From assembly GCA_013815395.1 (NCBI GenBank), contig JACDGH010000014.1, forward strand, positions 1 through 21,184: a stretch of 21,184 nucleotides of DNA. The letters are read 5' to 3'. The notes beneath the pieces were generated by a model that did no database searches, was not told where the DNA came from, and saw nothing but the letters and a program-made list of their open reading frames with translations. The translations under genes and the position numbers were made by a program. Origin of the DNA: Parachlamydiaceae bacterium (lineage in GTDB: Bacteria > Chlamydiota > Chlamydiia > Chlamydiales > Parachlamydiaceae). Below are positions 6,989 to 15,459 of the stretch, in pieces. Each line of letters starts with the position of its first letter. Positions within the stretch are counted from its first letter, which is position 1.

Positions 6989-8818
6989 TTACTGCGAGGT
7001 TTGTATAAATTTTAAAATGTCTACAATATTTGTTTTCGACAGACCTTTGACAAGTTTTAAAGCCTCTTCATTAGCTTCTAGCAATTTTTTCAAGCTGCCA
7101 AAATGACGCAGTAAAGTTTGCCGTTTGACAGGACCTATTCCAGGGATATCGTCAACAGAACTATGCAGATACTTTTTAGTGCGCAAATTGCGGTGAAAAG
7201 AGATTGCTGTGCGATGAGCCTCATCTCGAATTTGTTGTAGAAGGAAAAGTATCGGTGAATTTTTTTTAAGTATAATCGGATCTTTAATATTTGGAAGAAA
7301 AATCTGTTCAGATGTTACCCCGCGATCATGCCTACCATCTTCTTTGGCAAGGCCCACAACATCCATCGAGATGATATTCAACTCATTTAATACCTTTAAT
7401 GCCATATTTAAATGACCCTTACCCCCATCAACGATCAATAGATCAGGCAGGTCATTTTCATCCCTAGCACGCTGATAGCGACGTTCAAGAGCTTCTTTCA
7501 TCGCGCCATAATCATCAGAGCCAGTGAGCGCTTTAATTTTATACTTGCGATAGCGGGCAGAATCTTTAACCCCTTCAGTGAAGACCACTAACGTTGAAAC
7601 AACCTGAGACCCTGCAGTATTAGAATTATCAAAACATTCAATACGCCTAGGATAATTTGAAAGATGTAACCGCTCTTGCATTTCTAAAAGTATCTTTTCA
7701 CGAATAGTGCGAATATCTTTTTCTTTTTTGAAAGAAGCTTCTGCATTTGCCAAAGCCATTTCGACTAAAACTTTCTTTTCCCCACGTTGCGGAGTTAAAA
7801 TTTGAACGCGTCGCGATTTATTGGTAGAAATGATTTCCGAAACAGTTTCGCCATCTTCAAGCTGCAGCGGCAGTAGGATCTCATGAGGCAATTCCATTTG
7901 TTTTTCATAGCACTGCAATATAAATGTTTCAAAAAGTTCTGCATCATCTTCCCAGATATTGACAAAGTCATGCGTGTGCGAGCCAATCAACTTCCCTCCT
8001 CGGAAAATCAATTGTGTCAAAATAATCTCATCACTTTGTCGAAAAATCGCTAAAGCATCAATATCGATACCAAGAGGTTTATCTACGGCCTGACCTTCCA
8101 GCGTAGCTTCAATCTGTTGGATAGTTTTAAAAAGAACACCTGCGCGTTCAAACTCTAGGGCCTCAGAAGCCTTGTGCATTTCACTATAAAGGTCTTTTAC
8201 AACTTCGCGATCGCGACCTTTTAAAAATTTCTCGGTGCGCATTACATATGCACTATATTCTTCATGTGTGCATTTTTTAACACATGGCGCTATACAGCGC
8301 TTCATATCATAAAGGATACATGGGCGAGTTCTACGGGCAAATTCTTGGTCAGAACATTGCCTTAGAGGGAACAAGCGATGCAGAAGATCTAAAGTTTTTC
8401 TAGCCGAATCAGCACTTGTGTAAGGACCAAAATATTGTCCATCAGCTTTAGGCTTCCCCTTATAACGCTCCAAAGAAACCATTGGGCTCTTGTGCTTATT
8501 ATTAATTTTTAAGGCCACGTAGGATTTATCATCCTTCAAAAGGGCATTATAGTGAGGTTTGTGCTTTTTTATGAGTGTGTTTTCTAAAAGTAGAGCCTCT
8601 TTTTCAGAAAACACTACGATTGTATCGATTTTTTCGATCCTAGAAACAAGAAAGGGAATCATGAAGCGGCCATCGCCTCGAGGCAGAAAATATTGCCTGA
8701 GACGCTGCCTTAAATTATTAGCTTTGCCAATGTAAAGGATTGTGCCATCAATCCCCTTCATCAGGTAGACACCGGGCTGTACAGGAAAAGTGTCCAATTC
8801 TTCGCGATTAAACGACAT
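6989..8818 (-). CDS. uvrC: UvrABC system protein C (excinuclease subunit C)
   Basis: UvrC makes both incisions around a DNA lesion in nucleotide excision repair after UvrA/UvrB loading. It has all family parts in order: the GIY-YIG nuclease (PGVYLM, ILYIGKA, then SEKEALLLEN) in the first 95 residues; a cysteine cluster (RPCILYDMKRCIAPC, C near 170-190); the UvrB-binding UVR region (about 200-235); the RNase H-like nuclease with ECFDNSNTAG and LIVDGGKGH; and tandem helix-hairpin-helix motifs (DDIPGIGPVKRQ) at the C-terminus. Counted from the ATG at 8818 it has 609 residues, normal for the family. An in-frame TTG at 8827 would add three residues; MSFNREEL is the more natural start. It follows rlmN by only 27 bases on the same strand, which suggests co-transcription. 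Confidence 0.97.
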   Translation of the reverse strand: MSFNREELDTFPVQPGVYLMKGIDGTILYIGKANNLRQRLRQYFLPRGDGRFMIPFLVSRIEKIDTIVVFSEKEALLLENTLIKKHKPHYNALLKDDKSYVALKINNKHKSPMVSLERYKGKPKADGQYFGPYTSADSARKTLDLLHRLFPLRQCSDQEFARRTRPCILYDMKRCIAPCVKKCTHEEYSAYVMRTEKFLKGRDREVVKDLYSEMHKASEALEFERAGVLFKTIQQIEATLEGQAVDKPLGIDIDALAIFRQSDEIILTQLIFRGGKLIGSHTHDFVNIWEDDAELFETFILQCYEKQMELPHEILLPLQLEDGETVSEIISTNKSRRVQILTPQRGEKKVLVEMALANAEASFKKEKDIRTIREKILLEMQERLHLSNYPRRIECFDNSNTAGSQVVSTLVVFTEGVKDSARYRKYKIKALTGSDDYGAMKEALERRYQRARDENDLPDLLIVDGGKGHLNMALKVLNELNIISMDVVGLAKEDGRHDRGVTSEQIFLPNIKDPIILKKNSPILFLLQQIRDEAHRTAISFHRNLRTKKYLHSSVDDIPGIGPVKRQTLLRHFGSLKKLLEANEEALKLVKGLSKTNIVDILKFIQTSQ

Positions 8819-8845
8819 TTTGACCAAACTTATTACACACTTCGT

Positions 8846-9919
8846 TTAGCTAGCTAACGCAATCTCAGATTTAACATCATTGATAATAATATTTTCTTGC
8901 AAGGCCAATTGTCCACAGGCAGCTGCAATATCATCACCTTTTGTGTAACGGCAAGTATTGACAACCCTAGATCCAAAAAGAACACTACGGAAGCTTTTGA
9001 CTGATTTCTTTTCGGGACGATTGAGCCTTAAACCGGCAACCGGATTATACGGAATTAAATTAACTGTGCATTGCTTTCCATGGAGTAGATGAGCTAATTC
9101 ATGGGCATGATCTGGATGATCATTGATGCCTGCAATCAGAATATATTCGTAGGTAATATCTCTTTTGGTCTTTTTAGAATATTCATCCATCGCCTGAATA
9201 ATGTCTTCAAGAGGATATTTACGCGCGTAAGGAATGATTTTAAGGCGGATCTTTTGATTCGGCGCATGCAACGAAAGAACCAAATTCACCTTAAGATCTT
9301 CAGTAGCCAAACGTTTAATTCCATCGACTATACCAACAGTTGAAACAGTTATACGGCGCTGCGAAAGATTGAGGATTTTCGGCTCACTAATGATACGTAT
9401 AGATTTAACCACAGAATCATAATTTTTAAATGGCTCTCCCATTCCCATATAGACAATATGAGAAACGCGCTCATTTCTTTGCAAAAGCCATTTGTTGATC
9501 TGCACGACTTGTTCTACAATTTCGGCAGGTCTTAAATTCCGCTTAAATCCATCTTTTCCAGAAGCACAAAAAGCACACTTTGCTGGGCATCCCACCTGAG
9601 AAGAAACACAAACTGTGCGTCGAATACCTGAGCAAATGAGCACAGATTCCACCAAGCTACCATCACGCAACTTCCAAAGAAATTTATAAGTTTCTAAATC
9701 GGTTGAATCTTGGATGCGGACAAGCTGAATAGTAGTTATAGAAAGAAAGGTTGGCAACTTCTGGCGCGTTTCTTTGCTAAGATTGCTCATCGCATCCCAA
9801 TCAAAAACACCTTTATTGTAAACCCAATCAATAAGTTGGCCGGCATGAAAGCCCCGCTCACCTTTCTCTTCTAACAAAGCGACTAATTCAGTATAATTTA
9901 ACTCACAAAAATCGTGCAT
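8846..9919 (-). CDS. rlmN: Dual-specificity RNA methyltransferase RlmN (radical SAM)
   Basis: RlmN places the C2 methyl group on A2503 of 23S rRNA and A37 of some tRNAs. The radical-SAM cluster motif is GCPAKCAFC (C111, C115, C118). The two catalytic cysteines are visible: C104 in TVCVSSQVGC and C335 in AAACGQL. Other family blocks are YMGMGEPFKNYD, RRITVSTVGIV, LSLHAPN and LIPYNPV. The length is 357, close to other members. Near the end CRYTKGDDIAAACGQL differs slightly from the usual R-x-x-x-G-DDI form, but the key residues are kept. It lies between hemL and uvrC on the same strand with gaps of 66 and 27 bases. Confidence 0.97.
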   Translation of the reverse strand: MHDFCELNYTELVALLEEKGERGFHAGQLIDWVYNKGVFDWDAMSNLSKETRQKLPTFLSITTIQLVRIQDSTDLETYKFLWKLRDGSLVESVLICSGIRRTVCVSSQVGCPAKCAFCASGKDGFKRNLRPAEIVEQVVQINKWLLQRNERVSHIVYMGMGEPFKNYDSVVKSIRIISEPKILNLSQRRITVSTVGIVDGIKRLATEDLKVNLVLSLHAPNQKIRLKIIPYARKYPLEDIIQAMDEYSKKTKRDITYEYILIAGINDHPDHAHELAHLLHGKQCTVNLIPYNPVAGLRLNRPEKKSVKSFRSVLFGSRVVNTCRYTKGDDIAAACGQLALQENIIINDVKSEIALAS

Positions 9920-9985
9920 ATGACATTCCGAATAATTATATTAATTTGTTAATTTAATGATTTATTTTATAGCAAACCAATATAT

Positions 9986-11362
9986 TTATCTAGTAAATTC
10001 GAAATAATTTAAAATAAGGTCACGTGTCATTTCCAAATGCTCTTCTGTGTGTGCACTAGAAACGAACCAAGCTTCATATTGTGCGGGTGGAATATAAACC
10101 CCATTGGCAAACATATAACGGAAAAAATTTGCAAAATTTTCGAGGTTTAACATACCTCCTTCTTCCATATTTGCCACACTCGTCCTTCCAAAGAATATGG
10201 TGAACATCGATCCTACTTGTTGCACACAATTGCTAACCTTCTTTTGATTAAATAATTCTCTTAGTGGTTCTGTAATGATATTTGCCTTGCGCTCTAGTTC
10301 ATCATAAAATCCATCTATCTCGAGCATATTTAAGGCTTGTAAGCCTGTTGCCATGGCCACAGGATTACCGGAAAGTGTTCCTGCTTGGTACACAGTGCCT
10401 AAAGGTGCCAGGCAATCCATAATTTCATGACGTCCACCAAATGCGGCTGCAGGAAAGCCCCCACCAATAATTTTACCTAAACATGTCATGTCGGGAGCAA
10501 TACCATACATTTCTTGCGCTCCGCCCAATCCAACACGGAAACCTGAGATAACTTCATCAAAAATCAATACTGCACCGATGCATTGAGTGACTTCGCGCAG
10601 CATCTTTAGAAATTCTTTTTTAGCCGGAACACATCCCATATTCCCAGCTATAGGCTCTATGATGATTGCTGCAATGGATTCACTATTTTTAGGATCAAGA
10701 AGAAACTGTTTGCAGACTTCAATTTCATTGTATGGTAAACAAACGGTCTGGCTGATAATTTCATCAGGAATGCCGGCAGAAGAAGATGTTGCTGTTAATC
10801 CAACCACCCCTGATCCTGCTTGAATCAAAAAGAAATCGGCATGTCCATGATAATTACCTATAAATTTCACAACTATATTTCGTTTAGTAAATCCTCTGGC
10901 AAGGCGGACGGCACTCATTGTAGCTTCAGTACCGGAAGAAACAAAACGAATCTTTTCAATCGACGGCATCAATTCTACAACTTTACGCGCTAACATTTCT
11001 TCAACTGCACTTGTGATTCCAAATGTCGTTCCTTTCGCCATTTGTTGAGTTGCTGCTTGTAAAATGGCCGGATGCGCATGTCCATGGATTAAAGGCCCCC
11101 AAGAACCGCAGTAATCAATGAAAACATTTCCATCTACATCATAGATTGTGTCGGCTAAGGCTTTTTCTATCACCATTGGCGACATATCCAGGCCTTTAAA
11201 AGCCCGAACAGGAGAATTAACTCCTCCTGGAATAACTTCACAGAGCCGCTTATAAATTTCCTGGCTTTTGGCTCTGTTTAGTGGTGCGACTTTTTTTTGC
11301 AATTGAGTTGATGTTTGAAGTTGATCAGATTTTTGAAGATGATAAAGTGATTCTGAAGTCAT
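9986..11362 (-). CDS. hemL: Glutamate-1-semialdehyde 2,1-aminomutase
   Basis: This PLP enzyme converts glutamate-1-semialdehyde to 5-aminolevulinate in the C5 route of tetrapyrrole synthesis. Family motifs: VIPGGVNSPVRAF, YCGSWGPLIHGH, VSSGTEATMSA, GNYHGHADFF, LIFDEVISGFR and the PLP lysine K297 in CLGKIIGGGFP, then GTLSGNPVAM. The length is 458, with about 25 extra residues at the N-terminus rich in Gln, Lys and Ser before the usual start of the family. The start is well supported by GAGGAAA (11365-11371) five bases upstream of the ATG. It heads the probable hemL-rlmN-uvrC group and faces a long repeat-rich intergenic region upstream. Confidence 0.97.
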   Translation of the reverse strand: MTSESLYHLQKSDQLQTSTQLQKKVAPLNRAKSQEIYKRLCEVIPGGVNSPVRAFKGLDMSPMVIEKALADTIYDVDGNVFIDYCGSWGPLIHGHAHPAILQAATQQMAKGTTFGITSAVEEMLARKVVELMPSIEKIRFVSSGTEATMSAVRLARGFTKRNIVVKFIGNYHGHADFFLIQAGSGVVGLTATSSSAGIPDEIISQTVCLPYNEIEVCKQFLLDPKNSESIAAIIIEPIAGNMGCVPAKKEFLKMLREVTQCIGAVLIFDEVISGFRVGLGGAQEMYGIAPDMTCLGKIIGGGFPAAAFGGRHEIMDCLAPLGTVYQAGTLSGNPVAMATGLQALNMLEIDGFYDELERKANIITEPLRELFNQKKVSNCVQQVGSMFTIFFGRTSVANMEEGGMLNLENFANFFRYMFANGVYIPPAQYEAWFVSSAHTEEHLEMTRDLILNYFEFTR

Positions 11363-11388
11363 AGTTTCCTCATGTGAATTAGAAAGAG

Positions 11389-11415
11389 CCTATAAGTTGT
11401 TTATATTTTTCGCAA
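11389..11415 (-). promoter_or_regulatory. hemL: Candidate promoter for hemL
   Basis: On the minus strand TTGCGA (11410-11415) and TATAGG (11389-11394) are separated by 15 bases, slightly short. It is placed suitably 27 bases before the start codon and lies between the gene and the edge of the long palindrome. Confidence 0.3.
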
Positions 11416-11441
11416 GTTTAAAAAAACAGGGTTAGAGGTGT

Positions 11442-12126
11442 GGGAACATAGAGTCAGAAAGGAACGGTAAGGGAGAACGATAAGAGGGAGCGATAATAAC
11501 GCTATTAAACGATATAACGATATAACGATATAACGATATAACGATATAACAATATAACAATATAACGATAATAACCATACAAACGATATAATTATATGAT
11601 GATATAAAGATATAAACGATAAAGTAGATCTAATAAGATAATTTAGGTTCTTAGGAAGAATTCGGATCCGATGTGTGAAGTTATAAATAGAATGGATGGT
11701 ATAAACGTAAGATTATAAACGACTTAGGCCTATGCCTTCCCCCTTTTAGTTCTCTAAAAAGGGTCGAATAAATGGGATGTCAGTGTAGAGCATAACGAAA
11801 TGTCCATCTTTTATCCAATCCGTTCATAACATCCATCAAATCCATTCTCTTTATAAACTTTTAATCACACCCCGGACAGAATTTTCACAAAATCTAAATT
11901 TTTTTATTAGATCAACTTATCCTTATTATCCTTATTATCGTTATTATCGTTATTATCGTTATTATCGTTATTATCATTATCATTATTATCATTATTATTA
12001 TTATTATTATTATTATCATTATCGTTATTATCGTTAATATCGTTATATCGTTATATCGTTGTATCGTTGTTATCGTTAATATTTTTTTATCGTTTCTTCT
12101 TATCGTTCCTCTATGACTCTGTGCCC
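11442..12126. repeat. About 685-bp imperfect palindrome with AACGAT/ATCGTT tandem tracts
   Basis: The region between divergent hemL and the 12437 gene has no credible gene. Its two halves are inverted copies. The outer ends match (GAGTCAGAAAGGAACG near 11451, CGTTCCTCTATGACTC near 12104-12119). An 8-bp tandem tract AACGATAT (11508-11571, eight units) faces ATATCGTT units at 12037-12060. Next inward, GATCTAATAA and AATTTAG with AATTC-GTCCG-TGTGA-type blocks near 11627-11682 face their complements near 11855-11920. Then ATAAATAGAATGGAT (11683-11697) faces ATCCATTCTCTTTAT (11840-11854). A small hairpin, CCTTTTAG facing CTAAAAAGG, lies near the centre (about 11742-11763). The right tract has further drifted into TTATTATCG and ATT/ATC units (11917-12118). 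Confidence 0.75.
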
Positions 12127-12192
12127 CGGTAGTCTTTAGGACGTATATACCTACCCTAAAATGCCCCAATTCTTCCCACAAAAATAGCTGGA

Positions 12193-12227
12193 ACGAAATG
12201 GACTATATGCATGCTAGTCCATTTCGT
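12193..12227. repeat. Perfect 13-bp inverted repeat
   Basis: ACGAAATGGACTA (12193-12205) is exactly mirrored by TAGTCCATTTCGT (12215-12227) around a 9-base spacer. No T run follows on either strand, so it is not a clear terminator. It could be an operator-like site or the relic of a repeat upstream of the 12437 gene. Confidence 0.7.
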
Positions 12228-12246
12228 CAATATTGTTGATTCCCTC

Positions 12247-12290
12247 CATCCCATTACATCCCAATACATCCCACCATCCCAATACATTCC
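12247..12290 (+). repeat. Short CATCCCAATA direct repeats
   Basis: Four imperfect units of CATCCCA followed by 1-3 bases occur in about 45 bases (CATCCCATTA, CATCCCAATA, CATCCCAC, CATCCCAATA). It is non-coding, upstream of the 12437 gene. Confidence 0.6.
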
Positions 12291-12348
12291 ATCTATGCCC
12301 ATACTTCCCTTATATAATATGCCACTGAATCTATATATAAAATATAGA

Positions 12349-12378
12349 TTGCATTTTTATTATATAATTGACTATAAT
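12349..12378 (+). promoter_or_regulatory. Candidate promoter for the 12437 membrane-protein gene
   Basis: TTGCAT (12349-12354) and TATAAT (12373-12378) are 18 bases apart. A second TATAAT lies at 12384-12389. The region is almost all A and T, which lowers the weight of the match. The gap to the start codon is about 60 bases. Confidence 0.4.
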
Positions 12379-12436
12379 ATGTGTATAATATTATTAAAAC
12401 AATATATAAACTAAGTTTAAAAATTTATAGGATGAT

Positions 12437-13315
12437 ATGGAACCAAGCCACGGCACACAAAGAACTTGTTTTACAAGGGTTGCAGCTACCGCAAAAGCAG
12501 CGGTTCCCGAAGCTGTTAAGAATTTTTACTACACTCGATTAGCCCCAGTTTGTCAAGTAGTGAACACCCTTGCTGAACAACGCCTTATCCCGGCTGTTGC
12601 TAATTCCATAAAAGCCAAGATTTTGCCATTTTCAAGTCCACCGGGCTGGGAAGATAAAAAGAAACTTAACGACCGTCAGATTGTTCGCTTAACAATTTTT
12701 ATAAATCATTTGCAAACACAAATTGATGCCGTAAATCGAGGTGAAATTAAAAAATTGCCTACAAATAGGCAAATATTGAGGTCTAATCATTCATCAACCA
12801 AAGCAAAGTATAATAATAAGGAAACTGAACTTGCCAAACTTGAACAAATCATTGTAGAATTTAAAAGCAAACTGGAAATCGCTAAAAGAGAAGACCAATA
12901 TTTAAACACAAGCTGGCGTAGTGCAATAGTAAGCCGCTTCGCGGGTCATGCAGGTACGGCTGTCACAGCTATCGCCTTTTCATCACCCATTCTAGCCCTT
13001 GGGATATCTTTATCAACCGATTTTATTCCTGAAAATTTAATTGACTTCCTCCCCAATCCTACAGCGTTTGCGGTCACCCAGTGTGTACAAATCGCAGCTA
13101 TTGGAATGCACGTTAAAGGCGCTCGAGACTTGAAGAATGACGCCACTAAAAAAAAGGAAACGATTGAAGCAGGCAAACGAACCGTCATGTTAATAGCTTC
13201 TGTTACATATATGGTTGCTGCACGAGCTTTATATTTAACTTCATGTTCTATCGATCCTAGCCAGGACAAACCTAATTTCTTTTGCAAACTTCTCCCTGGT
13301 AATTCAACAAGATAA
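12437..13315 (+). CDS. Unrecognised protein with coiled-coil and C-terminal hydrophobic segments
   Basis: I do not recognise this 292-residue protein. It starts with a basic, non-hydrophobic region of about 70 residues. Residues about 75-155 are charged and helical, with heptad-like spacing around ELAKLEQIIVEFKSKLEIAK (coiled coil likely). Three hydrophobic stretches then follow, at about 172-193, 208-226 and 249-268, separated by short loops and a Lys-rich segment. TAGGA four bases before the ATG supports the start. The layout, with soluble N-terminus and paired hydrophobic segments near the end, is compatible with a chlamydial inclusion-membrane (Inc-type) or other integral membrane protein. 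This is inference from topology only. It is isolated: repeat-rich DNA on one side and a convergent operon end on the other. Confidence 0.7.
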   Translation: MEPSHGTQRTCFTRVAATAKAAVPEAVKNFYYTRLAPVCQVVNTLAEQRLIPAVANSIKAKILPFSSPPGWEDKKKLNDRQIVRLTIFINHLQTQIDAVNRGEIKKLPTNRQILRSNHSSTKAKYNNKETELAKLEQIIVEFKSKLEIAKREDQYLNTSWRSAIVSRFAGHAGTAVTAIAFSSPILALGISLSTDFIPENLIDFLPNPTAFAVTQCVQIAAIGMHVKGARDLKNDATKKKETIEAGKRTVMLIASVTYMVAARALYLTSCSIDPSQDKPNFFCKLLPGNSTR

Positions 13316-13329
13316 AAAAATATTTTCTA

Positions 13330-13369
13330 AGATGCTCCAGGATTCCATAATAAGAATCTACAATCATCT
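13330..13369. terminator. Possible bidirectional terminator between convergent genes
   Basis: AGATG (13330-13334) pairs with CATCT (13365-13369), and inside it GGATTC (13340-13345) pairs with GAATCT (13354-13359), with an internal loop of 5-6 bases. T runs follow within about 20 bases in both directions. It separates the 12437 gene (+) from the kinase fusion gene (-). Confidence 0.45.
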
Positions 13370-13385
13370 CTAGAACCATTTTTTA

Positions 13386-15452
13386 TTACTGAACATCAGC
13401 TGCACAACGGAAACCGTAAGTACCGTTGACTGTGCCTGGATTATTGCGATGACGACGAGAGCAGCGCAAGTCTTCCTTCAAACTCTTCCAACAACCACCT
13501 CTTAAAACCCTATAAACTCCCTGCACAGGTCCTTGAGGGTTTTCCGGCTCTTGCACCGAAACTTCATAGTAATTATATCCATACCAATCATGGCACCACT
13601 CATAAACATTACCTGCTATATCGTATAAACCATAATTATTGGGCACATAACTCATGACGGCGGTTGTATCGGCACTAAAGAAGTTAGCCTGATTTTTTTC
13701 AATATCTTCCCCACTAGGATAAAGCACATTTTCCAATCCCCCACGGGCTGCAACTTCCCATTCAGCTTCGGTAGGTAAACGTTTCCCCACCCACATAGCA
13801 TACGCGATAGCTCCATACCAAGTTACTCCCACCACAGGGTGTTTGGAGTAGCCTGATTCAATACTCAACTTTCCGCCTGTTCTCTTGATGCGAGAATCGC
13901 GCATCCGAATAATATCCTGATGATTACTATCCTTTTCCCCTCCCATCACTTCTAGAAAACGCACAAATTGCTCATTTGTGGTAGGATGAATATCTATTGC
14001 AAAACTATCCAATGTTATCTGATGGCGTGGCATCTCATCACGATTGCCATCTTTACTTCCTCGATTAAACGTGCCGCCGGAAATGACAACCATTTCTGTA
14101 AGAAGTGGCTGGATATTTTTAATTTCTTTTCGTTCTGGAACATAATGTTTAACAGAAGCATCAATTTGAAAGGCGGCAGCCGGGTCGTGGTCAGTTCGTG
14201 GCCGATCTAATTGCGTAGTACGCAGGACAGGCCTTAAAATCCCTCCTGCATGCAAAATCATCTCCCCCGAATGCGCTATAGCAGTAGTATCTTCCAGAAG
14301 AGCACTATACTCAGGAGCACGTTCTTCATTCACAGTTTCGATATGTTCTTTATCAGCAGAAAAAATTCCTTCAAGTTTTACCTCCGAAAGTGGCTCCAAT
14401 CGGGGTTTAACAGCTTGATAAGTTTGCTGAAGAATACCGCTCTCAAAAATTTCCATGACTTTATTGCTATTTTCATCAACAGGCTCCACTACCCTTGCTG
14501 TTTTTAATACATTTGGATGAAAGCGAATAGCATTGAGTGTTTCAGTTAACGATTCAGGCCGTTTGGATGGATCAGCATGCAAACACGAGGTCACTAAACC
14601 ATCCCAATTCCAATTAAAATCTTCGCGCTTTGCCGAAGGCATTTCAAAATATCCCTCAGGGAACTCGCCTGAAAGAAGATAATACGCCAATACTCCAAAA
14701 GCAAAGACATCCGCTTTTAAGTCGACAGGATATTGATGATCGGTGCGGCGTTGTTCCGGCGCTAAAAAAGCTATGTTTTGAAGAAAAGACGCATGCAACG
14801 GTGTTTGCTTTTGCGGTTCTATAGCAGGATTTGGGTAGCGTTCAAGTCCCGATTTTGTACTAGCATACAATACTGAGGCAAAGCCTAAAGCTTCAGCAAC
14901 CATCTTATAAGTACGAGTCAACACAGCAGATGTCCCTATAACCCTTGAAAGGCCAAAATCAGAAATAACAATGTCTATTTCTTCTTTCCCTTTTGCTATT
15001 AAGATATTATTGAGTTTTAGATTGCGGTGTACAATTCCCTTGCCATTGTTTTTTTTATTATGAGCATAGTCTAAGGCATCAGCAACTTGACCCAAGAGAT
15101 GAAAAAGAGTTTTTTCTTCAAGATGGGTAGTGCGTGATAACATATATTGAGCTAAACTTGTTGTTTCACCTAAATCATCGACGACACAATCCATAACCAA
15201 AAAATACTGTGCCTGGGCAAACGAAATATTGTGAATTTTGACAATATTTGGATGGTCAAGAGTTGCTAGCAAACCAATTTCATCTTCAAAACGCTGGATA
15301 AACCCTCGGTCGGAGGATAACTCTTCTGGAAGAATTTTAAGAATATACTGCTTTTTCATAAAGCGATGCTCAGCAAGAAAGGCTGCACCTAAGGCACCTT
15401 GGCCGATCTGTTTGATCAAATTATAATCACCTAAAATACGTGTTTCCATCAT
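13386..15452 (-). CDS. Serine/threonine kinase-like protein fused to an FGE-sulfatase-like domain (Pkn1-type)
   Basis: This is a 688-residue fusion. Residues about 8-310 are an eukaryotic-type protein kinase fold: glycine loop GQGALG, K39 in YILKIL, HPNIVKIHN, SDFGLSR (D165), APEQ (231-234) and DVFAFGVLAYYLLSG. The catalytic loop reads HRNLKLNN: the usual catalytic Asp is Asn (N144). The segment between DFG and APE is long, about 65 residues. Residues about 455-688 are an FGE/SUMF1-type domain (MVVISGGTFNRGS, RLPTEAEWEVAARGG, NNYGLYDIAGNVYEW, RVLRGGCW, GFRCA), but the cysteine pair of true formylglycine enzymes after RGG is not at its normal place, so a scaffold or binding role is more likely. 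From memory, Chlamydia Pkn1 has this layout. AAGAGGGG overlaps the dnaA stop codon 7 bases away, suggesting coupled translation; the second ATG (15449) may be used. Confidence 0.9.
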   Translation of the reverse strand: MMETRILGDYNLIKQIGQGALGAAFLAEHRFMKKQYILKILPEELSSDRGFIQRFEDEIGLLATLDHPNIVKIHNISFAQAQYFLVMDCVVDDLGETTSLAQYMLSRTTHLEEKTLFHLLGQVADALDYAHNKKNNGKGIVHRNLKLNNILIAKGKEEIDIVISDFGLSRVIGTSAVLTRTYKMVAEALGFASVLYASTKSGLERYPNPAIEPQKQTPLHASFLQNIAFLAPEQRRTDHQYPVDLKADVFAFGVLAYYLLSGEFPEGYFEMPSAKREDFNWNWDGLVTSCLHADPSKRPESLTETLNAIRFHPNVLKTARVVEPVDENSNKVMEIFESGILQQTYQAVKPRLEPLSEVKLEGIFSADKEHIETVNEERAPEYSALLEDTTAIAHSGEMILHAGGILRPVLRTTQLDRPRTDHDPAAAFQIDASVKHYVPERKEIKNIQPLLTEMVVISGGTFNRGSKDGNRDEMPRHQITLDSFAIDIHPTTNEQFVRFLEVMGGEKDSNHQDIIRMRDSRIKRTGGKLSIESGYSKHPVVGVTWYGAIAYAMWVGKRLPTEAEWEVAARGGLENVLYPSGEDIEKNQANFFSADTTAVMSYVPNNYGLYDIAGNVYEWCHDWYGYNYYEVSVQEPENPQGPVQGVYRVLRGGCWKSLKEDLRCSRRHRNNPGTVNGTYGFRCAADVQ

Positions 15453-15459
15453 GCCCCTC

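Noticed and set aside
11912..12181. Minus-strand open frame of 89 codons rich in Ile and Thr
   Set aside because: It is a translation of the TTATTATCG tandem tract; the protein is low complexity and no ribosome site is present.
12211..12414. Plus-strand open frame of 67 codons
   Set aside because: It begins inside the perfect inverted repeat and crosses CATCCCA repeats and AT-rich promoter DNA; the composition is that of spacer sequence.
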